Assembly: GCF_023734775.1 (NCBI RefSeq)
Contig: NZ_AP025732.1
Coordinates: forward strand, 2,114,501 to 2,178,500
Direction: 5' to 3'
Source of the DNA: Nostoc cf. commune SO-36
GTDB taxonomy: Bacteria > Cyanobacteriota > Cyanobacteriia > Cyanobacteriales > Nostocaceae
DNA: 64,000 nt
Shown here: positions 31,277 to 40,994 of the stretch, piece by piece
Layout: every line of letters begins with the position of its first letter
How positions within the stretch are numbered: position 1 is the stretch's first letter
Position numbers and translations under genes: made by a program
The notes under the pieces: model-generated
Told to the model about the DNA's origin: nothing
Seen by the model: only the letters and a program-made list of their open reading frames with translations
Database searches by the model: none

Positions 31277-32779
31277 GTGAATCTCCCATTAATTATTCGT
31301 GCTGAAGAACATAACGACAAAATAGCAATTGCTGCAACAGACGGAGCATTTACTTACCGGGATTTGCTACACACTTCTGGTCAAATAGCAACAGTTCTTC
31401 TGCATTTTGAAGAAGATTTACAGGAGCAGCGAGTTGCCTTTTTGATTCCGCCTGGGTTTGAGTATGTAGCCACTCAATGGGGAATTTGGCGTGCTGGTGG
31501 CATAGCTGTACCTCTGTGTGTTTCCCATCCGCGCCCAGAATTGGAGTATGTAATTACCAATTCTGGAGCATCAATTATTGTTGCTCATCCTAATTTTGAA
31601 GGTATACTGCGTAGTTTACCGCCGCAGGCATCGCTCGCCGAAAAACACAATTTGAGATTTATCCTTACCTCAGAAACGCTCCCATCTGATATTGCTTTGC
31701 TCCCAAAGATAGATATTACTAGACGCGCCTTAATTCTCTACACCAGTGGTACAACAGGTAAACCAAAGGGTGTGGTTACAACCCATGAAAATATTCAAGC
31801 GCAAGTGACTAGTTTAACTACTGCTTGGGAATGGACATCTAGCGATCGCATTTTACATATCCTGCCACTACATCATATTCATGGAATTATTAACGTCCTC
31901 ACTTGTGCTTTATGGGCTGGGGCGGAGTGTCATCTGTTGAGCAAGTTTGATACCGAAACCGTTTGGAACCGAATTTGTGACGGTGACTTAACCTTATTTA
32001 TGGCAGTACCAACGATTTATGTAAAGCTCATTACCGCTTGGGAAAATGCCTCAAGAGAACGTCAAAAAAGTATGTCAGAAGGCTGTGCTAAGATGCGCCT
32101 GATGGTTTCCGGTTCGGCAGCATTACCAGTTCAAGTTTTAGAAAAGTGGCAGACTATCAGTGGTCATTTTTTGCTTGAGCGATATGGTATGACTGAAATC
32201 GGGATGGCGCTATCGAATCCTTTACATGGTGAACGGTTGGCTGGATATGTAGGAAAGCCTTTACCTGAAGTTGAAGTGAGATTAGTTGATGAGAACGGAT
32301 TAGTCCCAACCGGAACACCAGGAGAGATCCAAGTTAAAGGGCCTGGAGTATTTATAGAATATTGGCAAAATCCCCAAGCAACCGCCAAAGCCTTCCAAGA
32401 TGGCTGGTTCCGTACTGGAGACACCGCCGTAGTTGAGAATGGCAACTACCGCATTCTGGGACGGATAAGTGTGGATATCATCAAAACGGGAGGGTATAAA
32501 GTTTCCGCTCTGGAAATTGAAGAAGTATTGCGATCGCATCCAGATATTCAAGAATGTGCGGTGGTTGGGGTTGCCGATTTAGAGTGGGGTGAACGGGTTT
32601 GTGCGGCGTTAGTATTGCAAGGGACACAACCTTTAACATTAGAAGCTTTTAGGAGTTGGGCAAAAGAGCGATTGGCAGTTTATAAAGTGCCAACTCAAAT
32701 TTTGATAGTTGAAGAATTACCGCGCAACGCGATGGGGAAAGTTACTAAGCCGACAGTGGTTGAGCTATTTCGAGTGTAG
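31277..32779 (+). CDS. AMP-dependent acyl-CoA synthetase (malonyl-CoA-synthetase-like)
   Basis: This 500-residue ligase of the ANL superfamily has the phosphate loop YTSGTTGKPKGV (155-166), LERYGMTEIGMALSNP (A5), GWFRTGDTA (A7), GRISVDIIKTGGYKVSALEI (A8) and a C-terminal PRNAMGKVTK with the catalytic Lys. The whole sequence most resembles malonyl/methylmalonyl-CoA synthetases of the MatB/ACSF3 group, though the substrate cannot be fixed by eye. It begins with GTG at 31277. Residues 115-120 (PPQASL) are encoded by a fragment matching the dispersed repeat (31621-31634). It is a single gene. Confidence 0.8.
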   Translation: MNLPLIIRAEEHNDKIAIAATDGAFTYRDLLHTSGQIATVLLHFEEDLQEQRVAFLIPPGFEYVATQWGIWRAGGIAVPLCVSHPRPELEYVITNSGASIIVAHPNFEGILRSLPPQASLAEKHNLRFILTSETLPSDIALLPKIDITRRALILYTSGTTGKPKGVVTTHENIQAQVTSLTTAWEWTSSDRILHILPLHHIHGIINVLTCALWAGAECHLLSKFDTETVWNRICDGDLTLFMAVPTIYVKLITAWENASRERQKSMSEGCAKMRLMVSGSAALPVQVLEKWQTISGHFLLERYGMTEIGMALSNPLHGERLAGYVGKPLPEVEVRLVDENGLVPTGTPGEIQVKGPGVFIEYWQNPQATAKAFQDGWFRTGDTAVVENGNYRILGRISVDIIKTGGYKVSALEIEEVLRSHPDIQECAVVGVADLEWGERVCAALVLQGTQPLTLEAFRSWAKERLAVYKVPTQILIVEELPRNAMGKVTKPTVVELFRV

Positions 32780-33048
32780 CGATCGTCAACGCCTAATTAG
32801 CCCTCTTTCATCAGTTTTGGAAAAATTAACGAATTTTCGACATTGTTAGCTAACGAAAAATTAAGGTTTCACTCCAGAGTGACGGAAGAGGGTTAAACCT
32901 GGAGTTTCAAACCTCGTAATTCCTTAAACTTAAGTAAATCCTTAGTCACTAAGATTGTTTTGGAATATAACAACATTGCATAATGTCAAATAACTTATAT
33001 TTAGATTGAAGATATAATACATTCTAATCATTTACTAAAAAAATATTT

Positions 33049-33900
33049 ATGATATCTATTCAGCCTAACTTTTATCCCTACAGTTCTATAGCTAAAGGCG
33101 TTTATATTTTAGATCAACATCTTAGAAAAGATATATATGATTGTTGCATTCTAGATGAGCGTGATTATGTATCTACATTAATGAGTTATATAAGATTATT
33201 TTTACGTAATAGTCAGCTTGTAAAAGGGTTGTTTAGTTTCCAGTCTCAGATTTTAAATAGTAATTTAGAAAAAACAATTGGATGTGATGCACTTATATTG
33301 TTCCGTGCTAAAAATGCCGTAAAAGTTTGTATGTTTGAAGCAAAATATCCAAGATTATATAAAGAAAATAATTACTCTTGGGATTATGTAACATCTAGCA
33401 ATAAGGCTCATTTTCACGATCAATTAATAAGACAAAATAAATGGTCTTCTGAAGTAGCTATATGGGAGTTATTTATTAACGATCATGTTCCTGGGTTTCC
33501 ATTAAAAGGTTTTGATAAATATGGTTCTACTTGCATCTGGCATCAAGATGCTTATCAGTATACTAAGGAAAAGGCTGAATCAATTTATTATCATAAACCT
33601 AAATATCTTGTTTGGAATAACAAAAAATTGCAAGAATGTATAGAACAATTACCTTATAATCCTTTAAATATAGAAGATGTTTTAATTTCAATATTGATTG
33701 GCAAAATGGGAAAAGCAATTCCAGTTATAGGTAATAGTTTAGTAACAATAAAGTCTTCAGAAGAAGAAAGTATAAATATACCTGTTGGCTCAAAAATAAA
33801 TAGAGATGATTTTATGAGCCTCTGGGAAACAACTGGAATTAATAATTTCTTGGTAGTGGAACTTGAAAGTATTTCATTTACTCTAGATAGAGATTTTTAA
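33049..33900 (+). CDS. Putative PD-(D/E)XK nuclease-like protein, AT-rich
   Basis: I do not recognise the family of this 283-residue protein. The core IGCDALILFRAKNAVKVCMF followed by EAKYPRLYKE has the spacing of a PD-(D/E)XK nuclease: Asp, 17 residues, then Glu-x-Lys. Aromatic and basic residues follow (WDYVTSSNKAHFHDQLIRQN), as in restriction-type enzymes. The coding sequence is clearly more AT-rich than its neighbours and uses A/T-ending codons, suggesting transfer. It has no methyltransferase partner, so a role in conflict or defence is possible but unproven. Confidence 0.6.
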   Translation: MISIQPNFYPYSSIAKGVYILDQHLRKDIYDCCILDERDYVSTLMSYIRLFLRNSQLVKGLFSFQSQILNSNLEKTIGCDALILFRAKNAVKVCMFEAKYPRLYKENNYSWDYVTSSNKAHFHDQLIRQNKWSSEVAIWELFINDHVPGFPLKGFDKYGSTCIWHQDAYQYTKEKAESIYYHKPKYLVWNNKKLQECIEQLPYNPLNIEDVLISILIGKMGKAIPVIGNSLVTIKSSEEESINIPVGSKINRDDFMSLWETTGINNFLVVELESISFTLDRDF

Positions 33901-33966
33901 ATGAAACCTAACGTTTATCATCAATATTTTTTACATAAATTTATAAAAATAATTGGGACTAGTTTT

Positions 33967-36210
33967 TCAGCCTTTTGAATTAAGTTTCGGTATTTTGGGC
34001 GGACACCAAAAGAGATTTTTACTAGACACCCCAAGGGATTCCAAAATACCTCGCATCACCTCTGTGCAGTACATCCAGTGTCCTAAATCGTCATACATAC
34101 GATCGGGATTAAACTCGACATTGTAGTGCAGCACATTGGGAAGGTCTAAAAACTCATCACCGCTTTGGGGAGAAAGCAGCAAGAGATGAAATGGCTTCCC
34201 TTGGCATTGTTTTTGTAGCTTGTTGACTAAATCTATCACACCACCGGCATCGCTAATTCCTGTGCGAACAAAAAGCACTTTATCGCAGTGCCGCAGTGCG
34301 TACCAAAACCTTTCAGAACGTGCTGTGTATCGAACGCGCATCCGTTCATGGACGGGAGACATATCGCTGGTTGGATCGTCTGTCTCCTCGACTTCATGGG
34401 CAAAGGATAAACCTGACCATTTACTATGGTAAATTCTCCCTGCATCGGTGCTGTAGTGCAGGAAGGCAGGATTCCACATATCATCAAAACCGTTTTCGAT
34501 CGCATCCGCAACATCTCCAATATTGGTGGTGCGCGTTAGATCAAAGGGAAAGGCGGGGCCATCGTACTCCATCTTATATAGCATCATGCGGACGGCACAG
34601 CGATCGCCAAGGGGAAGAATGGCAACACGGCTGATATCTGATAATTTGCATTTGTATTGGAACAGCACCGCAGACTTCGCTGGTGCTTTCACCCGGCTTT
34701 CTAGCCCATCCTTGCCAATCATCATGGTGCGAAAGGGGGCGTCGGGATAAAGCGGATCTTCATAGACACCCGATGGCATCGCTTTCAGTGCGTTGCAAAC
34801 CTCTGTCCACATCGGCTGAATATTGTACTCGTTATCTGATTCGTTGATTACCCAGAGGTGGCGTTCGTCCGCTTGCAAAATCCCCAGATGCCCGTCATAG
34901 AATAAAACGTTGTTCGGCGAAAAAAGATTGAAGGCGGTGGTATATTCTAGGTTGGCATCAGGGGGAATGTTTATTGTAGTTGCGATCGCGCCATCCTCTA
35001 CAGCAAAGAAAGGCAGTGTCCCTGGTTGGGTATCCTTCGCAATGTAGATACCCGGTATTAATCCAGCCTTACTTTGCAGTGCTGTTTGTAATTCCTGCCA
35101 ATAAGGAGCGATCGTGTAGCTGTATTGTGATGCATTAACAATCCGTAAACGCTTCTCTTCGATACAGACAGAGACATGAAAGCCCGCATTGTCAAAGTAG
35201 ATGGAGAATTCATTCGGTTCCCGAAAGCGTTGTTTTTCTGCCAATTCGTTTTTGTCGATGTCGAAGAGGTGCTGGTCGATCTGCTGATACATCAGGCTGT
35301 GACCGATAGTGTTCGGGTGAGCCGGATCAAACGATATCCCTGCTTTCCATCGTCCTTGCCCATCATCTAGGGCTGCCAACCAATCCAGTACAGGTACGCC
35401 CCAACTTAGCATTCGCTTGTGTGTGTCTCGGATCAGCCAGTAATGCTCCTGGGAATAATCGCCATTGGGATAGACTCCGCCCAGAATTGGAGTTGCCCCG
35501 ATGTCCCTCGTCATTTTTACAAGCTGCTGCAAGCCACTTTCAAACCGTCGCTGTACTGCTCGCCGTTCGTGAGGGGGGCAGTAAGCTAACCCTTCGTTAC
35601 CCAGAGACAGGGCAATGATCACAACATCCGGTTGTTCTGGGGTGACAACTGAGCCAAATCGCGCGATCGTTCTGCTGACATTCGCTCCCACTTCCGACAC
35701 ATTCACGAGTTTATGCCCATATTTTTGCTGTAAAGCTTGTGCCAACAGCCAAACCCAACCTTTCAAAAACCAAGCTTTATGACCTACTGCAACAGAACTG
35801 CCAATTACTACAATTTTGAGCCTTTCAGCCCCTTCTTCCACGGGCATTTTGACAGCAGGTTCCTCAAGGTATCCAAAGGGGTAAGGTTGTACATAACCGA
35901 ATGCGCCATCATCTACAATAATTGTGCTGGAAGAATCGTTAGGCTCAATCGGAATCCAGCGATTTGTATCTAGTAAGCTCTCCCATCGGGCGTTACCCTT
36001 TGCATCAAGATGCACGTACTTATACTCAACTTTCTGTTGACCGCCTGACTCTTGAATTTCAATATCTGTCCACCATAAAGGATAGCGATCGCCACTTGTA
36101 CGTAGGTAGATACATTTGGTAATGTTCCACAATCCCAACTCTGGAGTAGAACCGATTAAACCTATGGATTCGCCTGTTTGCGTGTGTGCAATGATTTGGA
36201 ATCGATACAT
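33967..36210 (-). CDS. CBM20 - SGNH hydrolase - DUF1796 fusion protein
   Basis: This is a 747-residue multidomain protein. Residues 1-105 resemble a CBM20 starch-binding module (IGSTPELGLWNITKCIYLRT). Residues 131-325 are an SGNH/GDSL hydrolase with VVIGSSVAVGHKAW (nucleophile Ser), LSLGNEG (Asn204) and the closing FDPAHPN (Asp and His). Residues of about 330-500 form a repeat-like beta region. Residues of about 515-735 match DUF1796, a predicted papain-like cysteine peptidase (LPLGDRCAVRMMLYKMEYDG then PFDLTRTTNIGDV). The mix of carbohydrate binding, esterase and peptidase-like parts suggests glycan or lipid modification. There is no signal peptide, so it would be cytosolic. Confidence 0.75.
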   Translation of the reverse strand: MYRFQIIAHTQTGESIGLIGSTPELGLWNITKCIYLRTSGDRYPLWWTDIEIQESGGQQKVEYKYVHLDAKGNARWESLLDTNRWIPIEPNDSSSTIIVDDGAFGYVQPYPFGYLEEPAVKMPVEEGAERLKIVVIGSSVAVGHKAWFLKGWVWLLAQALQQKYGHKLVNVSEVGANVSRTIARFGSVVTPEQPDVVIIALSLGNEGLAYCPPHERRAVQRRFESGLQQLVKMTRDIGATPILGGVYPNGDYSQEHYWLIRDTHKRMLSWGVPVLDWLAALDDGQGRWKAGISFDPAHPNTIGHSLMYQQIDQHLFDIDKNELAEKQRFREPNEFSIYFDNAGFHVSVCIEEKRLRIVNASQYSYTIAPYWQELQTALQSKAGLIPGIYIAKDTQPGTLPFFAVEDGAIATTINIPPDANLEYTTAFNLFSPNNVLFYDGHLGILQADERHLWVINESDNEYNIQPMWTEVCNALKAMPSGVYEDPLYPDAPFRTMMIGKDGLESRVKAPAKSAVLFQYKCKLSDISRVAILPLGDRCAVRMMLYKMEYDGPAFPFDLTRTTNIGDVADAIENGFDDMWNPAFLHYSTDAGRIYHSKWSGLSFAHEVEETDDPTSDMSPVHERMRVRYTARSERFWYALRHCDKVLFVRTGISDAGGVIDLVNKLQKQCQGKPFHLLLLSPQSGDEFLDLPNVLHYNVEFNPDRMYDDLGHWMYCTEVMRGILESLGVSSKNLFWCPPKIPKLNSKG

Positions 36211-36657
36211 AGAGTTTATCCTGATTTAGTGAGTACGATACCAAACAGTCAGGCTGAATCCTTTAACCTTGCTTGAGAATATCACATAGAATTCTCAACA
36301 ATTAGGTATTAATTTTGTTAAGTATACTAAAGCTCTGATTTACATCACCCAAAGCTTAAAGTAGTCAAGCTTTTCAAAAATTAAATCGGATTTTTATAGA
36401 AGGAAGATTTAATACTAATTGGGTAAAATATATTGCATTAAAAGTCTTATTACAACTAAGAACAGATCAAATAAAGGATAAGACTAAGTTAAATTTTTAT
36501 TAACCCTGAAATATGTAAGTACATTGAAACAGAAATCGCGTGATTTCATAGTCATGCGAGCTTCAATATTCAGAAAAACATAAATAAATATTAATATCTT
36601 TATAGTTATATATGAATTAATAGTTAAATAATCTTAGGAGAAATAAGAATATCTAGG

Positions 36658-36700
36658 ATTTGCATCGGCAGTGGTACTTGCTAGATAGAGTGATGCAAAT
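36658..36700. promoter_or_regulatory. Inverted repeat upstream of the heme oxygenase gene
   Basis: ATTTGCATC (36658-36666) and GATGCAAAT (36692-36700) are perfect inverted copies 25 bases apart, about 100 bases before the heme oxygenase start. It may be an operator or a 5'-leader hairpin. The rest of the 590-base gap (36211-36801) is AT-rich without a gene. Confidence 0.4.
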
Positions 36701-36801
36701 CTTCTCTAAACCTAGAATAACAATTTTTTAGCTGGACTTGGCAGGCATCCTGAGTCGGTGACTGCCGTGAAACCTTGCGATTGAACATGAAGGAAGCAAC
36801 A

Positions 36802-37524
36802 ATGAGTAGCAATCTAGCCATCAAACTGCGCTCTGGAACTCAACAAGCCCACACATCAGCAGAAAATGTGGCATTCATGAAATGTTTTTTGCAAGGAGTT
36901 GTAGATAGAGACTGCTTCGCCAAGTTTTTAAGCAACTTGTATTATGTCTACAGCGAACTAGAAGCGGCATTAAAGAGCCATGTAGAACATCCTGTGATTA
37001 GTGCGGTTTACTTTTTGGAACTTAATCGCCAATCCTCGCTCGAAAAAGACATGGTGTTCTATTATGGGGATAATTGGAGAGAGCAAATTAAACCTTCACC
37101 TGCTACCCAGAGCTACATTGACCGCATTCGGGAAATCTCTGATACTGAACCAGCCTTATTGCTAGGTCATGCCTACACTCGCTACATGGGCGATCTTTCT
37201 GGGGGTCAAATGCTACAAAAAGTTGCTCAGTCAGCGTTGAAGCTTTCTGGCTATGAAGGCACATCCTTTTACAATTTTGAGCAAATTCCTGACAAAAAGG
37301 CATTTAAGGATAAGTATCGTCAGGCATTAAATGCATTACCCATTGATGATATAACAGCAGAACAGATTGTTGCAGAAGCCAATAATGCCTTTGAGTTTAA
37401 TTTAAAGATGGCTCAAGAGTTAGAGGAAAGTTTAATTAAAGCACTCGGTCAAGTTCTGTTTAATAGCCTAACTCGTTCTCAGAATTCAGGTAGCACTGAA
37501 ATAGCTCCGGCTAATTTAAGTTAG
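36802..37524 (+). CDS. ho: Heme oxygenase (biliverdin-forming)
   Basis: This 240-residue enzyme starts at the ATG at 36802 (MSSNLAIKLRSGTQQAHTSA), which has AAGGAAG 7-13 bases upstream; an open frame back to 36775 is less likely. The proximal heme ligand is His17 in QQAHTSAE, and the distal-helix motif YMGDLSGGQ is present. It opens heme with ferredoxin electrons and O2 to biliverdin, the precursor of phycobilins. It sits 24 bases from hemN, a pairing known from the low-oxygen ho2-hemN clusters of cyanobacteria, so it may be the microoxic isoform. That assignment is inference. Confidence 0.9.
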   Translation: MSSNLAIKLRSGTQQAHTSAENVAFMKCFLQGVVDRDCFAKFLSNLYYVYSELEAALKSHVEHPVISAVYFLELNRQSSLEKDMVFYYGDNWREQIKPSPATQSYIDRIREISDTEPALLLGHAYTRYMGDLSGGQMLQKVAQSALKLSGYEGTSFYNFEQIPDKKAFKDKYRQALNALPIDDITAEQIVAEANNAFEFNLKMAQELEESLIKALGQVLFNSLTRSQNSGSTEIAPANLS

Positions 37525-37545
37525 TCATTTGTCATTTGTCATTTG
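37525..37545 (+). repeat. Heptamer repeat (TCATTTG, three units)
   Basis: Three exact TCATTTG units fill most of the gap between the heme oxygenase stop and the hemN reading frame. Confidence 0.85.
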
Positions 37546-37548
37546 TGA

Positions 37549-39027
37549 TTGGGCATGGCTCAAGAATCAATCAATAGTTCTTCTGCCCCTGCTCCTCCTG
37601 CCTCCCCTGCTCCCCATTCCCCTCATTCATTGGAAAGCAACTCAATGGTTTTTCTATTACCTGGTGTTAAATTTGATCTGGATCTGATTCAAAAGTACGA
37701 CACTCGCGCACCTAGATACACCAGTTACCCGCCTGCTACAGAGTTAAGCGAAACATTCACCGAAACTGATTTTAAGGCCGCGATCGCAGCATCGAATCAA
37801 CGCAAAACTCCTATGAGTTTATATTTCCACATTCCCTTTTGCCAAAGTGCTTGCTACTTCTGCGGCTGTAATACGGTAATTTCCAACAACAAGAATATTG
37901 CCAAACCTTACGTAGAGTCTTTGGTTCAAGATATCAAAAATACCGCAGCTTTAATCGATCCAGATAGAAAAGTGCTGCAAATCCACTGGGGTGGTGGTAC
38001 TCCTAATTATTTAAATCGTGACCAAGTAGAATTATTATGGAAAAACATTAATCGCTATTTCAACATCGATTCACAAGCAGAAATCTCAATTGAGATTAAT
38101 CCGCGCTATATCGATAAAAACTACATTTTCTTTCTTAGACAGATTGGATTTAACCGTATTAGTTTTGGCATTCAGGATTTTAATAGTCAAGTTCAAGTAG
38201 CTATCAATCGTGTTCAGCCAGAAGAAATGCTATTTGATGTCATGAGTTGGGTTAAAGAAGCTAAGTTTGAAAGTGTGAACGTAGACCTTATTTATGGTTT
38301 ACCCTATCAAACACGCGAGACATTTCGAGAGACTTTGAAAAAGACTGTTGAGTTAGACCCTGACCGAATTGTTGTCTTTAACTTTGCTTATGTGCCGTGG
38401 ATTAAACCTACACAAAAAAATATTCCTCAAGAGGCGCTACCCGCAGCAGAAGAAAAGTTAGAGATTTTGAAAATGACCATTGAAGAATTGACAAATAACC
38501 AATATTTATTCATTGGGATGGATCATTTTGCTAAAACTAATGACGAACTAGCGATCGCTCAACGCAATGGCACTCTTAAACGCAATTTCCAAGGCTACAC
38601 TACCCATGCTGAGACAGAATTATTTGGTTTTGGTGCCACATCCATCAGTATGCTAGAAGATGCTTATGCTCAAAACCACAAGGAATTGAAGGATTATTAT
38701 CAGGCACTTGCAGCAGATACTTTACCTGTTAGTAAAGGTATTAAACTTACTCAAAATGACATCATCAGACGGGATGTTATCATGGGTATCATGTCTCACT
38801 TTCAGCTTCATAAGCAAGACATTGAAAACAAATATCAGATCAGTTTTGATGAATATTTCTCTGAGGAACTAGAGGCGTTAAAACCACTAGAAGCCGATGG
38901 TCTAGTCAGTTTATCAAAAAATCAGATCCAGATTACAGACATCGGTAGATTGCTAGTGAGAAATATTGCCGTAATATTTGATACTCACACAAGAATGCGA
39001 GAGACAAAATTCTCCCGTGCCATTTGA
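37549..39027 (+). CDS. hemN: Oxygen-independent coproporphyrinogen III oxidase (radical SAM)
   Basis: The HemN-type radical SAM motif is CQSACYFCGC (C98, C102, C105, C107), preceded by YFHIPF and followed by IHWGGGTPNYL. It decarboxylates coproporphyrinogen III to protoporphyrinogen IX without O2. The family-like sequence begins at YDTRAPRYTSYPPATELS. The first 32 residues are low complexity (Pro, Ser, Ala) and come from repeat-like DNA, so translation may start at the ATG at 37645 (MVFLLPGVKF). The C-terminus is complete. It is probably cotranscribed with heme oxygenase. Confidence 0.9.
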   Translation: MGMAQESINSSSAPAPPASPAPHSPHSLESNSMVFLLPGVKFDLDLIQKYDTRAPRYTSYPPATELSETFTETDFKAAIAASNQRKTPMSLYFHIPFCQSACYFCGCNTVISNNKNIAKPYVESLVQDIKNTAALIDPDRKVLQIHWGGGTPNYLNRDQVELLWKNINRYFNIDSQAEISIEINPRYIDKNYIFFLRQIGFNRISFGIQDFNSQVQVAINRVQPEEMLFDVMSWVKEAKFESVNVDLIYGLPYQTRETFRETLKKTVELDPDRIVVFNFAYVPWIKPTQKNIPQEALPAAEEKLEILKMTIEELTNNQYLFIGMDHFAKTNDELAIAQRNGTLKRNFQGYTTHAETELFGFGATSISMLEDAYAQNHKELKDYYQALAADTLPVSKGIKLTQNDIIRRDVIMGIMSHFQLHKQDIENKYQISFDEYFSEELEALKPLEADGLVSLSKNQIQITDIGRLLVRNIAVIFDTHTRMRETKFSRAI

Positions 39028-39028
39028 T

Positions 39029-39064
39029 ATTGGGCTGCCGCAAGTCAAGACGCGGCAACCCAAT
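39029..39064 (+). terminator. Hairpin after hemN, likely transcript end
   Basis: ATTGGGCTGCCGC pairs with GCGGCAACCCAAT with one mismatch around a 10-base loop, directly after the hemN stop. There is no clear T tract. The rest of the gap to 39724 is AT-rich, with a TTGGGTT/AAACCCAA repeat near 39275-39298. Confidence 0.5.
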
Positions 39065-39724
39065 GATGGATATTTACAGCATCTAGCTGGCTGAAAATAA
39101 GATTTTAAATGAGTTCGAGCTTAATTTTACACGTATTGGCAGTGCCATACCCCTAATACCTTGCAATATAATGTTGTAACGCACTTAAATGCGAAACACT
39201 ATATTTAGTAATTATCATAAACTTATTAATTAACGTTTTTTTATTACTCTGAAAAAATAAAATATTTGTAGGTTGGGTTAAGGAACAAAACCCAAAAACT
39301 CCCTAAATTTAGAAAACTTAATCACAACAAAGATTTTTTATTTTTATTTCCTGAGAGTTATAGAAGAGCCTTAAGTAAGTAGGCACAAACAATTACTTTA
39401 AGATGATTTTATTATTTGTGTTACAGTTTCAGCGCATCTCCAAAAAGTTAGATAATGTTTTTCTATCTTCAGATAGATATAAAATAACATATTTCGATTA
39501 GTTTATTACTGTCTATTTCTAGACTAAACTATGTATGAAATAATTGCTCATTGAACTAGCAAAAGTTTCGTTGAGCATTTTAATACTAAAACTGCCAATT
39601 TTTATTCAAATATTGATACAACCTCTTTTATCTAACTTTTGGATTTAGCATTTATCCCATCTGATAGAAAGAATTGTTAATCAAAGTTGATAACTTATAC
39701 ATAAGTGAGATTGTTGAGGCAGTT

Positions 39725-40032
39725 ATGAGTATTGAGTATTCTTGCTTGGGTAATTTTAGGAGTTTTAGCAGGTGCGATGCCTAACGGCGGGCTACACCTA
39801 CGCTAAGGCTATCTATCCTAGTAATCAAGGCGGCGGAATTATCTCTACAATGATTCTGGGTATCATTGGTGCTTTCGTCGGTCAAACTCTGTTTACCTTT
39901 CTACAAACAAGAACTTTACAAATTACTGCCGCTGGCACTGGTTTTATTCTTCCTGGTATTTTAGTGGCTGTGTTAGGCACAATTGTTGCTATTTATCTAT
40001 GGGAATTAATTAGAAGAAGCAGCAATGCCTAA
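39725..40032 (+). pseudogene. GlsB/YeaQ-type small membrane protein gene, disrupted by repeats
   Basis: The 3' part encodes AKAIYPSNQGGGIISTMILG followed by a Gly-rich membrane segment and a second membrane segment, as in GlsB/YeaQ/YmgE stress-response proteins of about 85-90 residues. The 5' part has the family start (MSI, LAWVILGVLAGA) but in another frame. Two lesions explain this: a tandem duplication of GAGTATT near 39727-39740, and about 22 bases of dispersed repeat within 39774-39803. Translation from a GTG at 39772 would give only a truncated product with an altered N-terminus. Confidence 0.75.
39774..39803. repeat. Small dispersed repeat inside the GlsB-like gene
   Basis: The segment starts GCGATGCCTAACGGCGGGC and is a near copy of the repeat in the pPIWI-RE gene. 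It lies where the gene should read GCGATAGCTAAG. Confidence 0.8.
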
Positions 40033-40193
40033 TCGTTGATTGGCAATTCTCAACCCGGCGATAATTACTGTATTTTATTAGTTTTCTAGTTTTAAAAGCT
40101 ATCAAACATCAAATTAGCTTTATCTATATCTAGAAGATACTAGGAAATTAGTCAACCTTTCTGTAAATTCAAAGTTTTTGGAAGTCTAAATCT

Positions 40194-40886
40194 ATGTTTT
40201 TTCACAAAAAAGAGCCTATTCATGCCGTTAACGTTACTGAACCAAACCCTCGTTTTGCTCAGTTGCTTTTAGAGCAGTTTGGTGGAGCTACTGGCGAACT
40301 TAGTGCAGCACTTCAATATTGGGTTCAATCATTCCATGTCGAAAATCCTGGAATTAAAGATATGCTGCAAGACATTGCAATTGAGGAATTCGGCCATTTA
40401 GAAATGGTTGGTAAACTCATTGAAGCTCATACTAAGAATAGCGACCAAACAGAGGCTTATAAAAGTACTCTCTTTGCACTCCGAGGGGTTGGGCCTCATT
40501 TTCTAGATAGTCAAGGTCAGGCTTGGACGGCAGCTTACTTGAATGAGGGTGGAGATGTAGTGCGTGATTTGAGAGCTAACGTTGCAGCTGAAGCTGGCGC
40601 TCGTCAGACTTACGAAGAATTGATTAAGTTGGCAACTGATAAAGGAACCCAAGAGACTTTAGTCCATCTGTTAACACGAGAAATTTCTCATACCCAGATG
40701 TTTATGAAAGCTCTAGACTCGTTGGGTAAGTTGACAGATCCATTCTTTGGTAATATTAAACCAGATGAGACTGTTGCTCTCTACTACAACCTATCTACAA
40801 ACGGAAATGGTCAAGATGAGCGTGGGCCTTGGAATTCTGAACCAACATTCAAATATATTGCTAATCCTCTAGAAAGTCACTCTTAA
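40194..40886 (+). CDS. Manganese catalase family protein
   Basis: This 230-residue ferritin-like four-helix protein of the Mn-catalase family has metal-ligand segments including GATGELSAALQYWVQSF, IAIEEFGHLEMVGKLIEAH and a third NVAAEAGARQTYEELI with a later EISHTQMFMKAL. It decomposes H2O2 at a di-Mn centre. The C-terminal lid region is shorter than in long forms and ends FKYIANPLESHS. A GGAAG element lies 10-14 bases before the ATG, and a terminator follows at 40970. Its role fits the redox theme of the area. Confidence 0.85.
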   Translation: MFFHKKEPIHAVNVTEPNPRFAQLLLEQFGGATGELSAALQYWVQSFHVENPGIKDMLQDIAIEEFGHLEMVGKLIEAHTKNSDQTEAYKSTLFALRGVGPHFLDSQGQAWTAAYLNEGGDVVRDLRANVAAEAGARQTYEELIKLATDKGTQETLVHLLTREISHTQMFMKALDSLGKLTDPFFGNIKPDETVALYYNLSTNGNGQDERGPWNSEPTFKYIANPLESHS

Positions 40887-40969
40887 TTCCAGAGTTTCTA
40901 GTTTGAGGATAGGTAATTGGAGCTAAGAATGTTTTTGATTAGTATATTCTGAAAAACTCCCAGTAGTCT

Positions 40970-40994
40970 GGTGGGCAAACAGCCCACCTTATTT
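40970..40994 (+). terminator. Terminator of the Mn-catalase gene
   Basis: GGTGGGC/GCCCACC (7 bp) with an AAACA loop is followed by TTATTT. The remaining bases to 41397 hold no gene that I can see. Confidence 0.6.

Noticed and set aside
34236..34750. Overlapping frames in both strands inside the SGNH fusion gene
   Set aside because: They are shadows of the intact 747-codon gene.
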